The notes beneath the pieces were generated by a model. It made no database searches and had not been told where the DNA came from. It saw only the letters and a list, made by a program, of their open reading frames with translations. A DNA stretch of 64,000 nucleotides from Rhizophagus irregularis (Eukaryota; Glomeromycota; Glomeromycetes; Glomerales; Glomeraceae), in assembly GCF_026210795.1 (NCBI RefSeq), contig NC_089453.1:3350501-3414500 (forward strand). Reading direction: 5' to 3'. This document shows, piece by piece, positions 22,454-37,464 of this stretch; positions within the stretch are counted from its first letter, which is position 1, and each line of letters starts with the position of its first letter. A program made the translations under genes and the position numbers.

Positions 22454-24657
22454 AAAAAATATTATATGATTAAATTATTTTATTACTTTTATAATAGTAC
22501 ATTTAAAAATTAGTGCTTTTGCACTTTATTATAATAAAATCAATTTTAATATGCAAATCAACAACCATTATTTTTAATTAAATTGGTTCAAATACATGTA
22601 AAAATATACAAATTACTTCATAAATATTCAAACTAGCATGAAATTAATATTTAAGCAACTCTACACCTGCTGAATGACTTGACTTTTATCTCCAAAGGCT
22701 TGTTTTATCTAAAAATACGCTGTAATGAATATTAAAGTTGGCTTGATAAAAATTAATAATTAATTCCACATTGTCCACAACTTTTCATTTATCAAAAGCA
22801 CTGATAAAATCATTAGTCACCCTAACTGAAGTGTTATAATTTAATATCATAATGTCTGTAAAAAAAATACGTTTATTGTAAACAAAAATAGTTTACAGTT
22901 TAATACAGATATTCCTTCAAGAATATTTGATTTCTTTATCATTTAATATGAAAAAAAAAGAGTAACAAGTAATGATCGATTTCTGTGTGAGCACGTGACA
23001 ATCGTGATCTGCGTAAGGTGAGGTCGTTACGTACTACCTTATATTATTACTCATTTACCCAATTTACGTTACCGACTCACTTTCTATATACTTTAAAAAT
23101 ATAAATTAATGGATTAATTGAATTGAAGAAGCCATTGTTAAAGAACACTAATACAACCAATTTAGCAACGTTCACGAAATTGGCACAGATTGAAAAATTT
23201 AAAAAAATTTTCGTTTTAAACTTCTTAACAATATCACCGTAAAAGAAATTATTTAGAGATAATTTAATATTCAATATTTAATAATTTTAGTCTATATAAT
23301 CATATTTTATGTATCAATATTTGAACTTATTTAGTTAAAATTCAATGTAAAATTGATTTCCATGGTAACATTATTCGTCGCGGAATATCAAAATTGAATC
23401 GAAAATCATATTAGTAAAAATTATATGTTGCTAATGGATATTGCTGACGGTAGTAGTCTCCGAAATTATTTGAAGAACAGTTTTTTTAACATTGCTGATA
23501 ATTTTTTAAAATTAGCTTAATAGTATGTAATAAATTTGATTAATTTGTATTTTTAATTTTTAAATAAAAAAATGAAATGAAATGAAATGAAAGTTTGTTA
23601 CATTATAATATAGTATCATTTTTATAAAATTTTTCATTACACGTTATCATTATCCATGCATACATTTTAAATCCGGGCAGGCACCTAATTTAAATCGTTA
23701 ATTAAATATACACTTGGGTTGGACTATCTGATATTAATCTTATTAATCTGAAAAATAACCTGATTAATAAAATACACAGTCAGACCAGCCAAACCTCTAT
23801 ACAATAATACAAACTTATTTACTAATTTACCATTTATATATCCTATAATATACATATTATAAATTATTATAAATTATTAATAGTTTATCTACTACTACTT
23901 AGTAGTAATAATTGGCCATAGAAATACAAGTTGTAGCATTCTTTACCTATTTATTTTGGAAAATAATCTTCATTATTTGATTACCATTAAGACAAACTGA
24001 ATCACTATACGACATGCGTTGTTTAAAAACTCAAACATGTCAGTTTATCCTTTTCACATGAAGTTCTCGTTAGAAGTTAGAACTTTCAAAATTAAAAAAT
24101 ACTGATTAAATTTTTTTCGATCTTTCATTCACTTCAAAAAAATTTAACGTGATTCACGTGTAATTTATCGTTATTTGATAATTTGATATAATATATAATT
24201 CGATCAATCATTATACTTTAACATCAATTTGATTTTACATCCATACTAAAGTATATTGCTTTATAATCAACTTGATAACATACAGATTCGTCGATAAATT
24301 GATCAAATACGTTGTCACTATATTTATATCATGTATGTAATAGAATTATTATTTTATTTATATATGTTTTTAATTTACTATACAGAAATAAGAAATAAAA
24401 AATCCATCAGATGATAACTCAGATTCACTAAATATGAACAAGAACTACACATTAATTTTATAAATTTCATTGCTAGAATTGAGCATTTATATATATAATT
24501 CATAAATTTTAAATTGGAACAGACAAATAAACTGAAACTTCTAGTAATAATAGGTCATAATATAATAAACAATTTATTTAGAACAATAATAATAACAATA
24601 ATAATAATAGATACAGCTTTTTAATATTTTTATTTTAAAAGCTAAAACTAATAATAT

Positions 24658-27600
24658 TTAATCTGTAAATTTTTTATATTTCTTAATTAATGTTTTCCTA
24701 GTTGTTGAAGATGTGGATGCAAAGCTTTTCTTTTGCCTTTTATTTGTTGTTTTCTATAAATAAACAAAATAATTTTAATTTATTAATTATTAATAAACAT
24801 TAAATTATATAAAATATACATACCTCATTATTATGTAAATATACATAACTATTATAAGCATGAGATACTAATAAGCAAGTAGGAAATAATTTTTTAATTA
24901 ATTCCCTATTTATATCACTAGTCCATAAATTTAATGTAAAATCTAAAAAATATATATACAAGATCATATTTTCAATATTTGAATCAATTAATAAAAATCT
25001 ATAAATGAATCTTTTTAAAGCAAGAATAAATGCTTTAGCAGGAATAAGTTGTTGATTTTGATCTTCTGAATTATCATAATCTATGATATTATTAATTGAA
25101 TCCATTAATTGTTGTGTTAATGGAATTTTAAATTTATCATCAATATCATGAATTACAGAATTAGCAATTTGTTCTTCAATTAATTCATAAAATGCAATAA
25201 TATGCTTTAAAGAAAATTCCTCAAGTATATTTATAGATGTTATATTATATTTGGCTAATTTTAACCATTGATTAACGAAATCTAAAATAAGTATATTATT
25301 ATTTTTAACCAATAATTCTTTAATAAAACAAAGAATAATTTCAAAAAGTAATAGTAATTCAAATAAATTAATTGAATTTGATGAACTATTTAAAATTATT
25401 GATTGTTGAAACATTGCAGATATAACTAACATTTTATCTGCCAAAATAGGTTCCTGTGGTAAGATTTTTTTGATATCAAAAAGAATTCCTGGAAAATTAT
25501 AAAATAATTCATGCTTGAATGAAAAATTTTTCAAGTAAGACTGATTATTCTCCATTTCAAAATAAACTTTGTTAAAAACCAATTTTTTTGCTAATTTCAT
25601 TTCAATTTTTTGTAAATCAAATATGTAATTAATATCGTTTTTTAAATCCAGATTTTTTTGATTATACTTTAAAATTTTATCATTCCATTTATAATTAATA
25701 AAATTAATATCTAGTGCTTGCACTACTGTTGAAATAATAAAATGTGTTTTAGAATTCAAATAATTCAAAGAATAATCTTTTATAAAGTTAAGACTTTTAC
25801 ATTTTTCAATTGGAATAGCCATAACATCATTTAAGAATTCATTATGTAATTTAATTAAAAATTCCACAATTACACATAAATAAATTCCACTATTTTTTTG
25901 TTCAACCAATCCAAAAATTACAGGAACGTCAAGAGTCATAAATGGTTTATCTAAAAGAAATTCTTTAGATTGATATTGATTAATATGACTAATAACAGAA
26001 TTCCAGCTAAAAGCAAATTCTTCAAATAAAGATTTTAAATTAATATATTCACTATCATCAACTGATTCTTTCTTAATAAATTCATGAAATGTCATAATTT
26101 GAGCTGCTTTTCTAGTTAAATGATATTCAAGTTTAGAGTTTAGAATTTTCACAAATCTGATAATTGGATATAGATACTTAATCAGTTTTAATCTATTATA
26201 ATGTTTAAAAAATACTGAAAGAAATGGATATTCATTTAAGTTTGCAATATAAAAAGTATATAAATCTTTAAAATCTACTTTTCTAACTGGCTTCCAAAGT
26301 TTAGGAAGTAAATTCATTTTCATATTGATAATTATTTCCATTTCAATAAAACCTTCATTCTCAAGGCATAAAAATTCTTGCATTAATATTTTAAATTGTT
26401 TTATATCAAAAGAATTTTGTTTATACAAATTCAGTATAAAATAAGTTTGCATCGATTGGATAAATAAATAGCCACTAATTTTCATAACATCATTAATTTC
26501 ATTGATTAGTGATTTGGATAAAGAATTATCTTCTTGAAAATAATTCTTCCAGTATTTATTTATAAACTCTTTCAGAAATGCAATTGAAGTTATTTGTTGC
26601 AAAGGCAAATTTTCTTGCTTCATAAGTAAATTGATTGAATTCATAAAACATGGAAGAAATTCATTCAATTCAAATTTATTGAAAATTGTTTGAATTATTT
26701 CACAGCAAGACTCAGCCATATTCGAGTTGATGTCTTTAATATTATCATTAATAGTTTTCAATCTAAGTGATAGTTGTAAAGCTTTTTCAGGGTTCTTAAT
26801 TAATATAAAGAATATTTGTCCATTCTGTTGAATTTCATTATTAAATATTTTTTCAATTATACCATTATTCATCAGTTTAAAAGAAAGTTGTGAAAATATA
26901 TTTCTATAAAGAGTTAACCGAATTTCTGATTCCAAAGAAATAAATTTAAGACTTCTCGTAACGAATGATGTAATAGAAATTACATTATTGTTATTATCTA
27001 AATTATTAAATACTAAATTGATAATTTCAGTTGTAATAAATTCTTGCTTTTTGGCGGATTTTCCTAAATTAATAATTTCTTTGATTTTTTCTAATGGAAT
27101 TAAACCAATTTTTAATAAATCGTTACATAAAAATAATAAGTGCAAATTCGAAGGATTCTTTGAATCATCAATTCTACAATCATATATTGATAAAATGACA
27201 TTCATATCTTGTTTCCATAGTTTACCATCACATATATTTTGTAAGATCGAGTTAATTGATTCTTTGAAAAGATACTGATAAAGTTTTCCATATACAATGA
27301 AATCATTCTGGGCTTTTGTAATAAGATCTGGAAATGTTTCAACTAGTTTCAATTGAATTAAAATTTCTGTTGCATACTTCCACCAATAAATATGAAGAAT
27401 AAATGGATCATCAGCAAATTTATCTCCAATTAAATATCTAAAAATAAAATCCAATTTTCCTTTACTAGCTAATTTTATAGAATAAGTTGATAAAATAATT
27501 CTAATAAATTCATTGTAGTATAATTCTGAGCATTTTTGCAAATTGTCAAAATTTGGATGAATAAAAATCAAGCTATTTCTAAAATCTTCGATATGGTCCT

Positions 27601-30600
27601 CAATTAATTCTTTAATATTTTCGGAGTCTTGTGTTAATATATCCAATTCTTCAAGATAATACCTTCTATAACAATTAATTAGAAAATAAAATGAAAAAGG
27701 AAATTCAAGGTCATTAACTATATCGGATGAAAATATTGATAACCTTAACTCCAATAAATAATCAATATTAACTATTTTATCAATAAAGGATTGTTTCCAT
27801 ATATGAACTACTTTTTCCATTTTAAACTCATTACTTTCATTATCGAAAATTCTTGTAATTTCCGGTAATTTTTCAATTGAATATAAGACCTTATAAATTG
27901 TATGCTTGATAATTATTTTTAAATAATTTTGTAGTGCTATTGAAAAACAAGTAAACATTGATGAATCCTTATTATTTAGAGCTGCTTCACATTGCCAATT
28001 TTTGTAATTCTTTAAAATCCATTCAAATGTTTTTATTTTAATACATTTTATGATATGTGAGTCATTTAAAATTTCTTTCCTTAATATTCTATAGAAATTA
28101 ATAATATCATGTATTAAATTAATTGCAATAATACGAAATGAAGTAAAGAAAAATAAATTAATTATACCTAATAGGGTCCATATGACTTTCGTTAGAATGA
28201 TAATGTTCTTGCAATAATAATTCCTCTAAAATTCTTTCAAATGGCATCGTTGAATTAACTATCTTATCAAAAAGTTCCGAATTAATTATATCATATAAAG
28301 ATTTGTCAAGTAGATCTATTAATGGTATTTCCGGTGGTTCTAAAGATTCAATAGTAATTCTATTCCATCCGCAAATAAAGTTAGATGTTATCAAGCTTGG
28401 TTCATGATCTCGTTGAATATGAAATATTATACATGTGTATTTAATATGCATATTTGATTCACACTTCTCTTTCTTAGCCAAAAATTCATTTCGAAACTGT
28501 TCAATAATGTACTTTAATAATTTGATACATTTGGTATCAATAATATTAATATCGCATTGAAGAATTAAAACCTTATCGTTTGATTCAAAAAAGAAATTTT
28601 TCACTATATTTGTTATTTGAACTTCGGTCTTAATGGTCGATAAATTATACACTTGGCATCTTAAATAATCTTGTAAACAAGATTTAAAATTTATATTTAT
28701 CTTAGAAAATGTGTTTATAATTACTAATTGTCCTATAGGATCCGCAGATAATTTTTCTTGATCAAATAAAGCGTCAAAATAATTGGAAAGGCCATTGTGA
28801 TGATGTTGTTTGAAATAAACATATTTCCATCGATCAACTTCATCTTGATCTAAAATTGATAATTCTGCTCTTATAATTCCATCAGGAGATGCTATTGCAA
28901 TTAGTGTTTCTTTGCATTTTTCTAAAATCTCATTATCATTAGCTTCAGGGTTATTAATAGTAATATGAAATATTAAACTTTGTAAAGTTTCATCTTTATC
29001 AAATCCAATGAATAAATCCTCTTGAGTGAATCTATTATGTAAGCCAGTCATCGAATTATTAGCTTTAACCAAAGTTGTAATTTGATTTGTCCAATTGTAT
29101 AAATATTTTACAAGCAACTTTTGTCTATCATCAAGCATGTCATTCATCGATAATTTTTGTTTTTCAAATCGATTAAGAAGCGAAGGATCGACTGATGCCA
29201 AATTATTCTCATCCATAACAACAATGCATTTAAAATTTGGCGAAACATAACTATAACAAAACATAAATTAGAAGTTTTTTTTGAAAATGTATTTAAAAAA
29301 TCATTTGAGTTTTCATATATTACTTACAACATAGGATAAGCATAGGCTCCAAGTGCAACACGTGTAAAGTAATTAATCTTTTCCTTCTCTTTTACTTCAA
29401 TATAATTTTGATTCCATAAATCATAAAGATTACCTAGTATTAAGTTTAAATAGATTTTATTTCTTTGATTAATAATAGTTTAATTACTGTAAAATTATTA
29501 ACAAAACTAATAAAATTAAAAAATTACCATAAATAATTTCTAAATCTGTTGATATCAATAATCTGCCTGTTTCGACACACATCTAAAAAAAGATAATATA
29601 AATAATGTATGATTAATAATATAATGAATAAGATGAAAAATGATTGAAATTATTTACGTACTATTATTCTATTTAAAACATTATAAGAGTAATCATCCCG
29701 ATCATTAGGAAATTGTGATCCTAAAATTACAACTGAATCCAAATTTCTTTTTCTTAAATGATAAGTTAACAAATCTACAATTGAACCACTTTTACCAATA
29801 ACCATTAAATGACGTGCATCTGAATCATTTAAATTTGAATCAATTAGTTGTTTGATTGGAATTTGTTTATATGGCCATGAATTATGATTATTAAGTATTT
29901 CTAGGACATTTCCAAAATATTTTTCGCATAATTTGACGTGATTTTGTGTTCCTCCAAAATTACGGGCTAATGCCATTTGAATATTTTCCGGAGTCATTTC
30001 GTTTATTGAAAGCCGTTTAACCAATGCATAATAATCACAAAGTCCGTGGAAGCTAGACAAAGCTTGATCATATTTTTCAAAATTTGAATATGCCTTAGCT
30101 AAAAATTCTAATGCAACTTTCTGTCCATGTCCAATAACTCTTGTATTTAATAAACATTCAGCAGTATCGACTAAATCATCTAAATTAGTTTGTGGCCTAT
30201 AAAAAAAAAATCATTAATAAGAAAATTTAGCACATATAAACAAATTATAAAGATACCTTTGAACAATTAATGCGCGACTACTTTTAATATTATTTAGACG
30301 CCAATTACTAGATATCCCAATCACCGAAACAGTTGGTGAGTGGCTTGGTTCAAGCAGAGAATGAAGTACTTTTAATGGATTAAAAGGACTTGTTTCGGCC
30401 AAACCAACTAATAAAATAAATTCGGTCAACTTCAAATAAAAAAAAACCAACAAAATAATGTAATAAAGATCGTAAGGAAAATGAAATCACCATTATCAAG
30501 TAAAACAACACTAGCAACGGGAAATTGCTTGGAAGTCGTTTCTTGATATTTATTTGCCTTATCAAAAACTTTCATTATACCATCTGAAGTTGAAGACGAA

Positions 30601-33600
30601 GTGCATTGATATGGAATTAAGTAAATCTGTGGTAACGTTCTAAAATATTTATCATTCGAATCAGATCCACGTAAATTCGAATTTATTAGGCGAATTGCCA
30701 AAGACTTTGAAGAGCCAGATGCTCCTATAAGAAACAAGGGGATTTTTGTCAAAATGCACACGATCATGACTAAAACATTTTCTAATAAAGCTTCATTATG
30801 TGCCGTATTAGGCAGACATTGAATCCTGTTAATATAGTCCTCCTGTTCTTCACGTATAATTTTAGAAAACATATTTTCTTCAATATAAATTTCGTGATTT
30901 CGCAATATTTGTTCCATTTCATAACAATATTGTTTACGTAAATCTTGCTCATATAACCGAGAATGATAGCAAAGACTGAGTGCCAAAACATAAGATCTAG
31001 TCATTATTGTTGGATTACCAGGTGGTGGATAAGTATGTCCTTTCCTGTAAACAGGACGATTCTGAAGAGAATTATAAAAGAATTTCACCAATATAATAGC
31101 TCGTTCAGCATCATGTAAGCTCACACTATATCGTCCCTTAACTTTGCGGATGAATTTTTGAGAGGCAAATATAAGTTTTACAAATACATTTAATTCATCA
31201 TAAACCATACCGGCAATGAATACGGTTTCATCTTGTAGATTCTGAATACCATAGTCGCAAACATAATCAAATATTTGATCAGGAAGTCGTTTAACTTGGT
31301 TTTCATCATATCTTTTGTCTTTACTTTCCTCACTTTGAATTCCTGTACGAAAACGGCATGGATTACAAGTAGCGAATAACCGAATATTTGGATGTATAGG
31401 CTTATCCTTAAATTTTTTATTAGATATTAAGTCTGCAAGTAATCCTAAATGATTACATGTATTTATTTCATCAAATAATATCCAAGTTTCACCTTTTTCT
31501 GCTCTCTTCAAAGCATCATTCATAAATTTCACAATGGTTTCTTCTTCAATTCCAGCATGAAGATTAAGAAACAAGAATTGAACTTGAACTTTACAATCAA
31601 ATTTGGCAATAAAACTTGTCTAAATGATACAGTAAAAATTTGTCAATTACATTACTAATATTCAAATTGTAAATGATTTAAACAATTAAAACTTGCCTTT
31701 ACACATCCCGCTTCACCACAAATTACAACCGGAATGTTTGCACTTACTCTTAAAAGAATTGAGATCACTTTCTTTATATAGTAATCAACAACAAAATAAT
31801 TATCTAGAGATTCCAGATCTTCCGGAGGTACCTGACTTTCTAGCAATAATTTAATGTTATCAGGAACTTTATTCTTGTCATAATATAATATTAAGGGGAA
31901 TTCTTGAGAATTAAAAAAAAACATATAAATGTTCGATTTATCAAGTTGAATAATCTCATTTTCATATTCAAAGGTTAAAGATTTAAGCTGATCATTTGCT
32001 TTAATAGATTGGATTACCAAATCTTTTAAGGTATTTAATAATATCTCAATTAATGTTGATCTGATATTAGCGATATAAGCGTTATTAGCGTCAGTCTCTC
32101 CCAACTTTTTTAATAATTCCGAATTGTTTATTGTGAGATTTGATGAGAATTTAATTAATTGATCCGCTAAAATATTGACACAAATCTCAATATGCCTAAA
32201 CGACAATTTGATTCTGTCACTTCCACTCAAAATATATTTCATAATAAGATTTTGACATACTTCTTCTGATAAAGGATCTTTGATAAATTCTAATCCTTGA
32301 GAGAAAATTTCTTCAGTATCAATTTTTCTATTATCATATAAATTCAAAAAGTGGCAAACAACTTGAATCGAACTTGCTATTTCTTGAGATACTTTAAAGT
32401 CTTTGATATTCCAAGATAAATGTTTAAAAGGTAAATAACTTACAATAGCAAGAATATTAAGCAAATTATGCTTTATTGAAGAAGCTATTTCAATAAAAAT
32501 AAAAGTTTCAGGAATTGAAACTATTACACTATCATGTAAAACTACTTTAAATGCCAATAATTCAAATAAAAATAAATTCACATCTTCAGGACAGTCGGTT
32601 GATAAAATATTGATATGTAAGCTTTGTGCATGTGTAAGATTGCATTTTTTAAGTTTATTTACAAGATATCTAAAGTCCATATTATCGCAAATTAAAAAAC
32701 TAAACGGAATTTTTTGTTTAGAATAGCTAGATTCTTTAATCCATTCGGTTTTCCCTTGGCCGGACAAATCGGAAGAAACACACGTTATATTTGAAATTAA
32801 TTCCTGATAAACTTTCCGCAATGTTGCTGCATTTAATTCGTTAATCTCTTGAACTTCTAAAGAACAATGATCTAAAATATAATTGGAACTTCCAGTTTGT
32901 TGACAACATAGAAGTGCCAATAGGTAACTTTCATTTGTATATTTCAATTGCATTTCTTTAACATAGTCTACTAAATAATATTGTAATTCAATATCTAACG
33001 ATTCCAAATTTGCAATACAAAATAAACAATTTTCATATCCATTATTCGATGCGAATAAACTTCTTCTTATGAAATTTGCTAATTCTTCCATCGTAGTTGA
33101 AGTAGTACATATCAAAAGTTGCCACGGTTCGGGATAAGATCCATAATTAGCATATAATGACATGATAATATTTGGAGTTCGTGTTTTGTCAGTATAAGAA
33201 GCAACAAATAATTCACCCTTCCTAACTAGATCTATAATTATGCCTTGTCCAGTCGCTTTAAGTTTACGTGATTGTTTTGGAATACTCGTAAAAATTTTTT
33301 CTAATCCATTTCCAATTTCGCAAAGAACTTTGAAATAATCTTTAGATTCGCGTGAAATTCCTTGAATATCCTTATGAGATGGCAATTGAGCTTTGCTGTT
33401 TACAAATCTAATCAATATTTTGCATTCCTCTTCATTTTCTTCATCTGATTTTTCCGATGTGAAATAATCATAAAATGACAATACATGACGAGCAGTAAAG
33501 AACGTTAAATAATAACAAATTTCCTGCGCACGATCTATTATATCTTGCCTATAAAATTTGTAAAAATTAAATTATATCAATTTACTTGGAAGAATATAAA

Positions 33601-36600
33601 AGCAATTAAAAAAAAATTAAAAAAAGTTTCGTAACGTTTGTTAAAAAAATTGAAAATAGAAAATTTACCAATTTTTAAATTCTTCTTTTAACAGTTTCAG
33701 ATAATCTTTCATATAATCTATCCCTTGCAATTTAATTTCAAATTTTATATAATCAAAATGTCCCACTTGTATTAGCAAGGTTACTAAGTTAATTATTTCT
33801 AGTGCAATATCAGCTTGGGCAATAAATTTATCCATAACGTCTTTGGACATTTCTGCTTCTTTGCTATTTATCATAACCATATTTTTCTGTTTTGCAATCA
33901 AAAGGGCCCGTCCACGTAAATTTAAAATTTCGTTTAAATTATATTTCAAATTAGATTTAGAGGGATATCGTAAAGAAACTAAGCATTTGTCTTCTTTTTG
34001 GTCACGTGTAAATGTAAAAGTTCCGTTAAGTACAGCATTCTTAATCTTTTCCTTAGTAACTTCTCCACGATTTTGAATATTATTGTACATATTTTGCAGC
34101 GCCATATTGCTACTGTTACATAATGCAATCTTCTCTCCTAAGGTATGGTTCTTCTTAATAACATTTAATAATTCTTTCAACAAATCAGAAATAGCTTCCA
34201 TATTTTTATTCATAAGAGGAAATAAAAATTGTTTAACTTGGATGAGTGATGAAACAGTGTCCTCTTGAATTAATTTTTCATCCGAATGATCATCCACACC
34301 ATTAATCAGATTTTTAATATCATGTTCAGCAATTTTCTTTAAGAAACTCAAAAATTCTTTAGCGCTTGACAACTCTTTTATCAATTTCCAACAATCTTGA
34401 TCGACATTAGAAAGATTCCTATCAAGATGATCGAAAAAATTATTCATGGAGTCAAGTTTCAAGGAACCATCTTTTAAAATACGAATTGATTTTGATAGCC
34501 AATCGTCATCATTATATGGTACTTTGAAAATTTCCATGACTCTTTCTAGTTCTTCAAGTCGTTGGACCCAACGAGAAATTTTTGAAAGATGATCAAGGGT
34601 CTGCACAAATCTTTGACTTTTAGAGAATTCATGACCTTCCATCAAATCAAGCTCTGCACTAACATCAGTAACATTATTCCAAAGCAAAGATACTTCTGAA
34701 CATTTGAGCTTTTCCCAATCCTTAAGTTGTTTACACATAGCATTATATTTTTCAAAAACGATTGGAATTAAATTTTGTGCTATGTACTCTACGTTTATTG
34801 CTGCAGCGTCTTTCTCAATACAAGAATCGAAGATATTTCGAAAAGTTTGGGATCGATTAAATTTGTAGCAATTTCTTGCACTGTCCATAGCTTTCTCATG
34901 GATTGCCAAATGATCTGATAAAAGCACTTGTTTCACCTTTGTTTTATCTAAATTTTGCAAATGTTGTTTTACATCTCGAATATAATCAGCTACATCTGTT
35001 ACTTTATCGTTTGGACAAAATCCGTTATAAAATTTGGAAAGAATATCGAGTTGAATTTGATAATTATTACATATCTTTCTAAATTTTGCAATTTCATCTC
35101 GAGAAATGAACACATGATCTCCTAATGCTTTCTTCTTAGCAACAGCCGCATCAAAATGTCGAAATAGATATTCGTCATCATATTCTAAAATTTGTTGCAA
35201 TAATTGGATATCAATAGTTTTCTCATGAAGAAATCCAGCAAGTTCGTTAATAGACGTTTTAATATTTTTAACAAATGGATTTGAGTTAAGTTTTGCGACG
35301 CTTCCAGTAGCGCGTAATATAATATTCCAAAATTTACTAGCCTTTAAAATATTCAAATAATGTTCTTTAGCGCTGGATACGGTCGATTGATTTTGTAATC
35401 TATTCATAATATAATATAAAATATCTTCGCTCATCCTAATGATTTATTAACAAACGATAAAAAAATTTAAAGCATTACACATATTTAGGAGAGAAAAATT
35501 ATTACAAACAACTTACATATTTGGAACGCCTAGATTCTTGGTTATTTTGCAATCGCAAATAATGTGTATCTTGTTTAACAACTGATCATGAGTTTGTAGA
35601 GTAGACTTATTTAATATGTCTTTTACTATCTCTAAAAATAACACTTTAACATCATCTTTCTTTATTTGTACTATTAATTTTGTTGCAGAAAAGATTTGAT
35701 TTTCTAAACAATTCTTCACTCTATCTTTTGCAATTGCTGTTAAATCTCGCCAAATATTAATCCTTTGACCAAGCAATGGATGCATAATTTCTAATTGTTG
35801 AAATACCGAAAAAATAAAATTGCTATTATTTGTCAATTTTTTATTGCTTGTGTTTGCATCAAGCTTTCGTAAAAGATTTTTAAACCAAATTGCACAAACT
35901 TTTGGTATCTTTTTCTCTTTGATATCTGAAAAATCACTACGGAACCAATCGTCTAAAATTTCTGGAAATATATTCAATAATTCCAAAGTATGTGACTGAG
36001 ATATTAGCTCTAATGACTGAATAAATTCATCTCTGTGCCAATTCAGACTATTGTCATGAAGTAACTTTTTAATAGCATTGATGTTTTCGTATGTCCACTT
36101 TCTATTTGGACTTTCAAGTAAAAATATAACTTGATCTCGGAAAATTTCAGAGACACGGTCTCTATAATCTTTCGGAAGCCTTTTAAAGTGGCGTTCTAAA
36201 GCAACAGCTTCATCATGAGAAATATTTGCTCGAACACGTTCTGTAAAACATTTAGAAACACTTTCATCAAATTCATTATTATGTAAAAAAATATCATCCC
36301 AAAGTTTAAAAAGAGAGTCCATATTATGACATAACTGGATCAACCACTAAAAAATATAAAAATGTTTAATCAAAATCAAATTAGACCAAAATTTGAAAAA
36401 AATTTTGCATCAAATTTACCTTTGCAATTTCAACGTAAGATTCTAATTTAATGTTTTTAATATAAGGTTTAATGATTTTACATTCTTCAATAAATTTTGC
36501 TAAATTTTCATCAGAATATTTTAAAACTTTCAAATGCTTAATAAAAGTACAATTGGGATCAACTTCAATCATAATTTTAAAAATAATGAGCCAATCAAAT

Positions 36601-37307
36601 TTCATCTGAAAAGCATTATGCTTGATTAAAGTTATGATAGCAGTATACATTTGATCTTTAGTGTCTAAAGGTAAAATTTCTTGCTTATAATTCTCAAGTG
36701 TATTAAGTAATAAGTTGGATGGGAAATTATTTGGTAATTTATAAGGAGAGCCCTCTCTTTTTGAAATATAATACCCTAAGAGAATACATAAGAATAACCG
36801 TTTTTCTTTAAGGTTATTATTAATTCGATTGATAATAAATTCTGGATTTGACGTGCGTATCGTTAGATCATTGTGAAGAGTTAATAAACGTTGATAGTCC
36901 ACAACTTTGTCTTTAAAGTTATTAGCCTCGATAGAATCATAAATATAGTCTACAAAAGCAAATTCACGTATTTTCCATATATCAAAGTGATCATTTATCC
37001 CAATATTCAATGTGCGATTGTCTTGAGCATCAATTCCTTCAAATTCAATTTTTTCTTCTCCTCCAAATAACTTAGATTTAGACGTATAAATAGCATACTT
37101 ATATTGAATTTTTTCAAAATTTGATACCAAAATGGTAACTGGATCGGATTTCCAATATGTTAGATTTTGAGGAAATAGTTGACGAAGTTTTACGATAGGA
37201 TTTTTCCAGTATCCTAATTCTTTTACATTGCCAAGAACTACGGGCTGCCCATTTCTTTCAATGTTCTCTGGCAAAAGAACATGAAATGTAAATGTATTAT
37301 TTTCCAT
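24658..37307 (-). CDS. RNF213-like giant AAA+ protein, copy B (intact frame, degenerate AAA3 and AAA4)
   Basis: Twelve exons: 36420-37307, 35517-36346, 33669-35435, 31697-33548, 30491-31619, 30257-30407, 29662-30196, 29528-29582, 29328-29433, 28168-29250, 24824-28088, 24658-24753; 3918 aa, phases consistent. Intron positions equal those of copy A. The start MENNTFTF is directly followed by the CBM20 (PVVLGNVKELGYWKNP, YWKSDP, FDIWK). AAA3 looks damaged: its P-loop is GEAGCVKTS (Val for the Gly before K1779), and about 25 residues just before it, which in A and C read PEYAL..DNL.KMALILL, are deleted. Its Walker B ILFDEIN is kept. AAA4 has an ordinary P-loop (GASGSSKS) but Walker B VVLLDN, lacking the Glu. 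The intron after the P-loop Lys codon uses a GC donor. The protein ends in the same basic tail and has no RING. Closest relative in the window is copy A. Confidence 0.92.
31620..31696 (-). other. GC-AG intron in copy B
   Basis: The donor reads AAG then GCAAGT, and the acceptor ATTTAG then ACAAGT. The same intron in copies A and C uses GT donors (AAG then GTAAAA; AAG then GTAAGT). Apart from the C at position 2 the donor matches the consensus strongly, as expected of a functional GC-AG intron. Splicing here is needed to join the P-loop Lys codon to the following Thr. Confidence 0.85.
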
Positions 37308-37444
37308 ACGGCTTCTCTTCTATAAGAACGTAAAACCAATAAAATAAAATTAAATTACAAAAATAAAAAAACTTGATTAAATATAAGGCTGAAATCATGT
37401 ATCGTACAAGACTCGTGCAATCTGCTGTGCAATCTGCTGATTAT

Positions 37445-37464
37445 ACGCAGATCACTATATACAG
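37445..37464 (-). promoter_or_regulatory. Conserved TATA-containing block upstream of copy B
   Basis: Identical 20-mer to 19653-19672 upstream of copy A. On the minus strand it gives a TATATAG core 138 bp before the copy B start codon. The plus-strand small frame starting just beyond it (37470) is homologous in DNA to that beside copy A but not in protein, so the conservation is more likely regulatory than coding. Confidence 0.45.

Larger units (their letters stand above)
19673..24657. other. Spacer between copies A and B
   Basis: No complete gene seen in about 5 kb of very AT-rich DNA. It holds a hairpin (20098-20185), a TIR-like pair (20184-20610), a possible 3'-terminal exon remnant (22368-22453) and, at its right end (about 24310-24657), the 3' flank of copy B that matches the copy A flank. 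A motif TTTTAATAAACCAAATATT near 19905 recurs near 39305 in the next spacer. A GATCTGCGTAAGG..GTTACGTAC segment near 23010 lies by a poorly supported small minus-strand frame (23077-23274). Confidence 0.5.
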
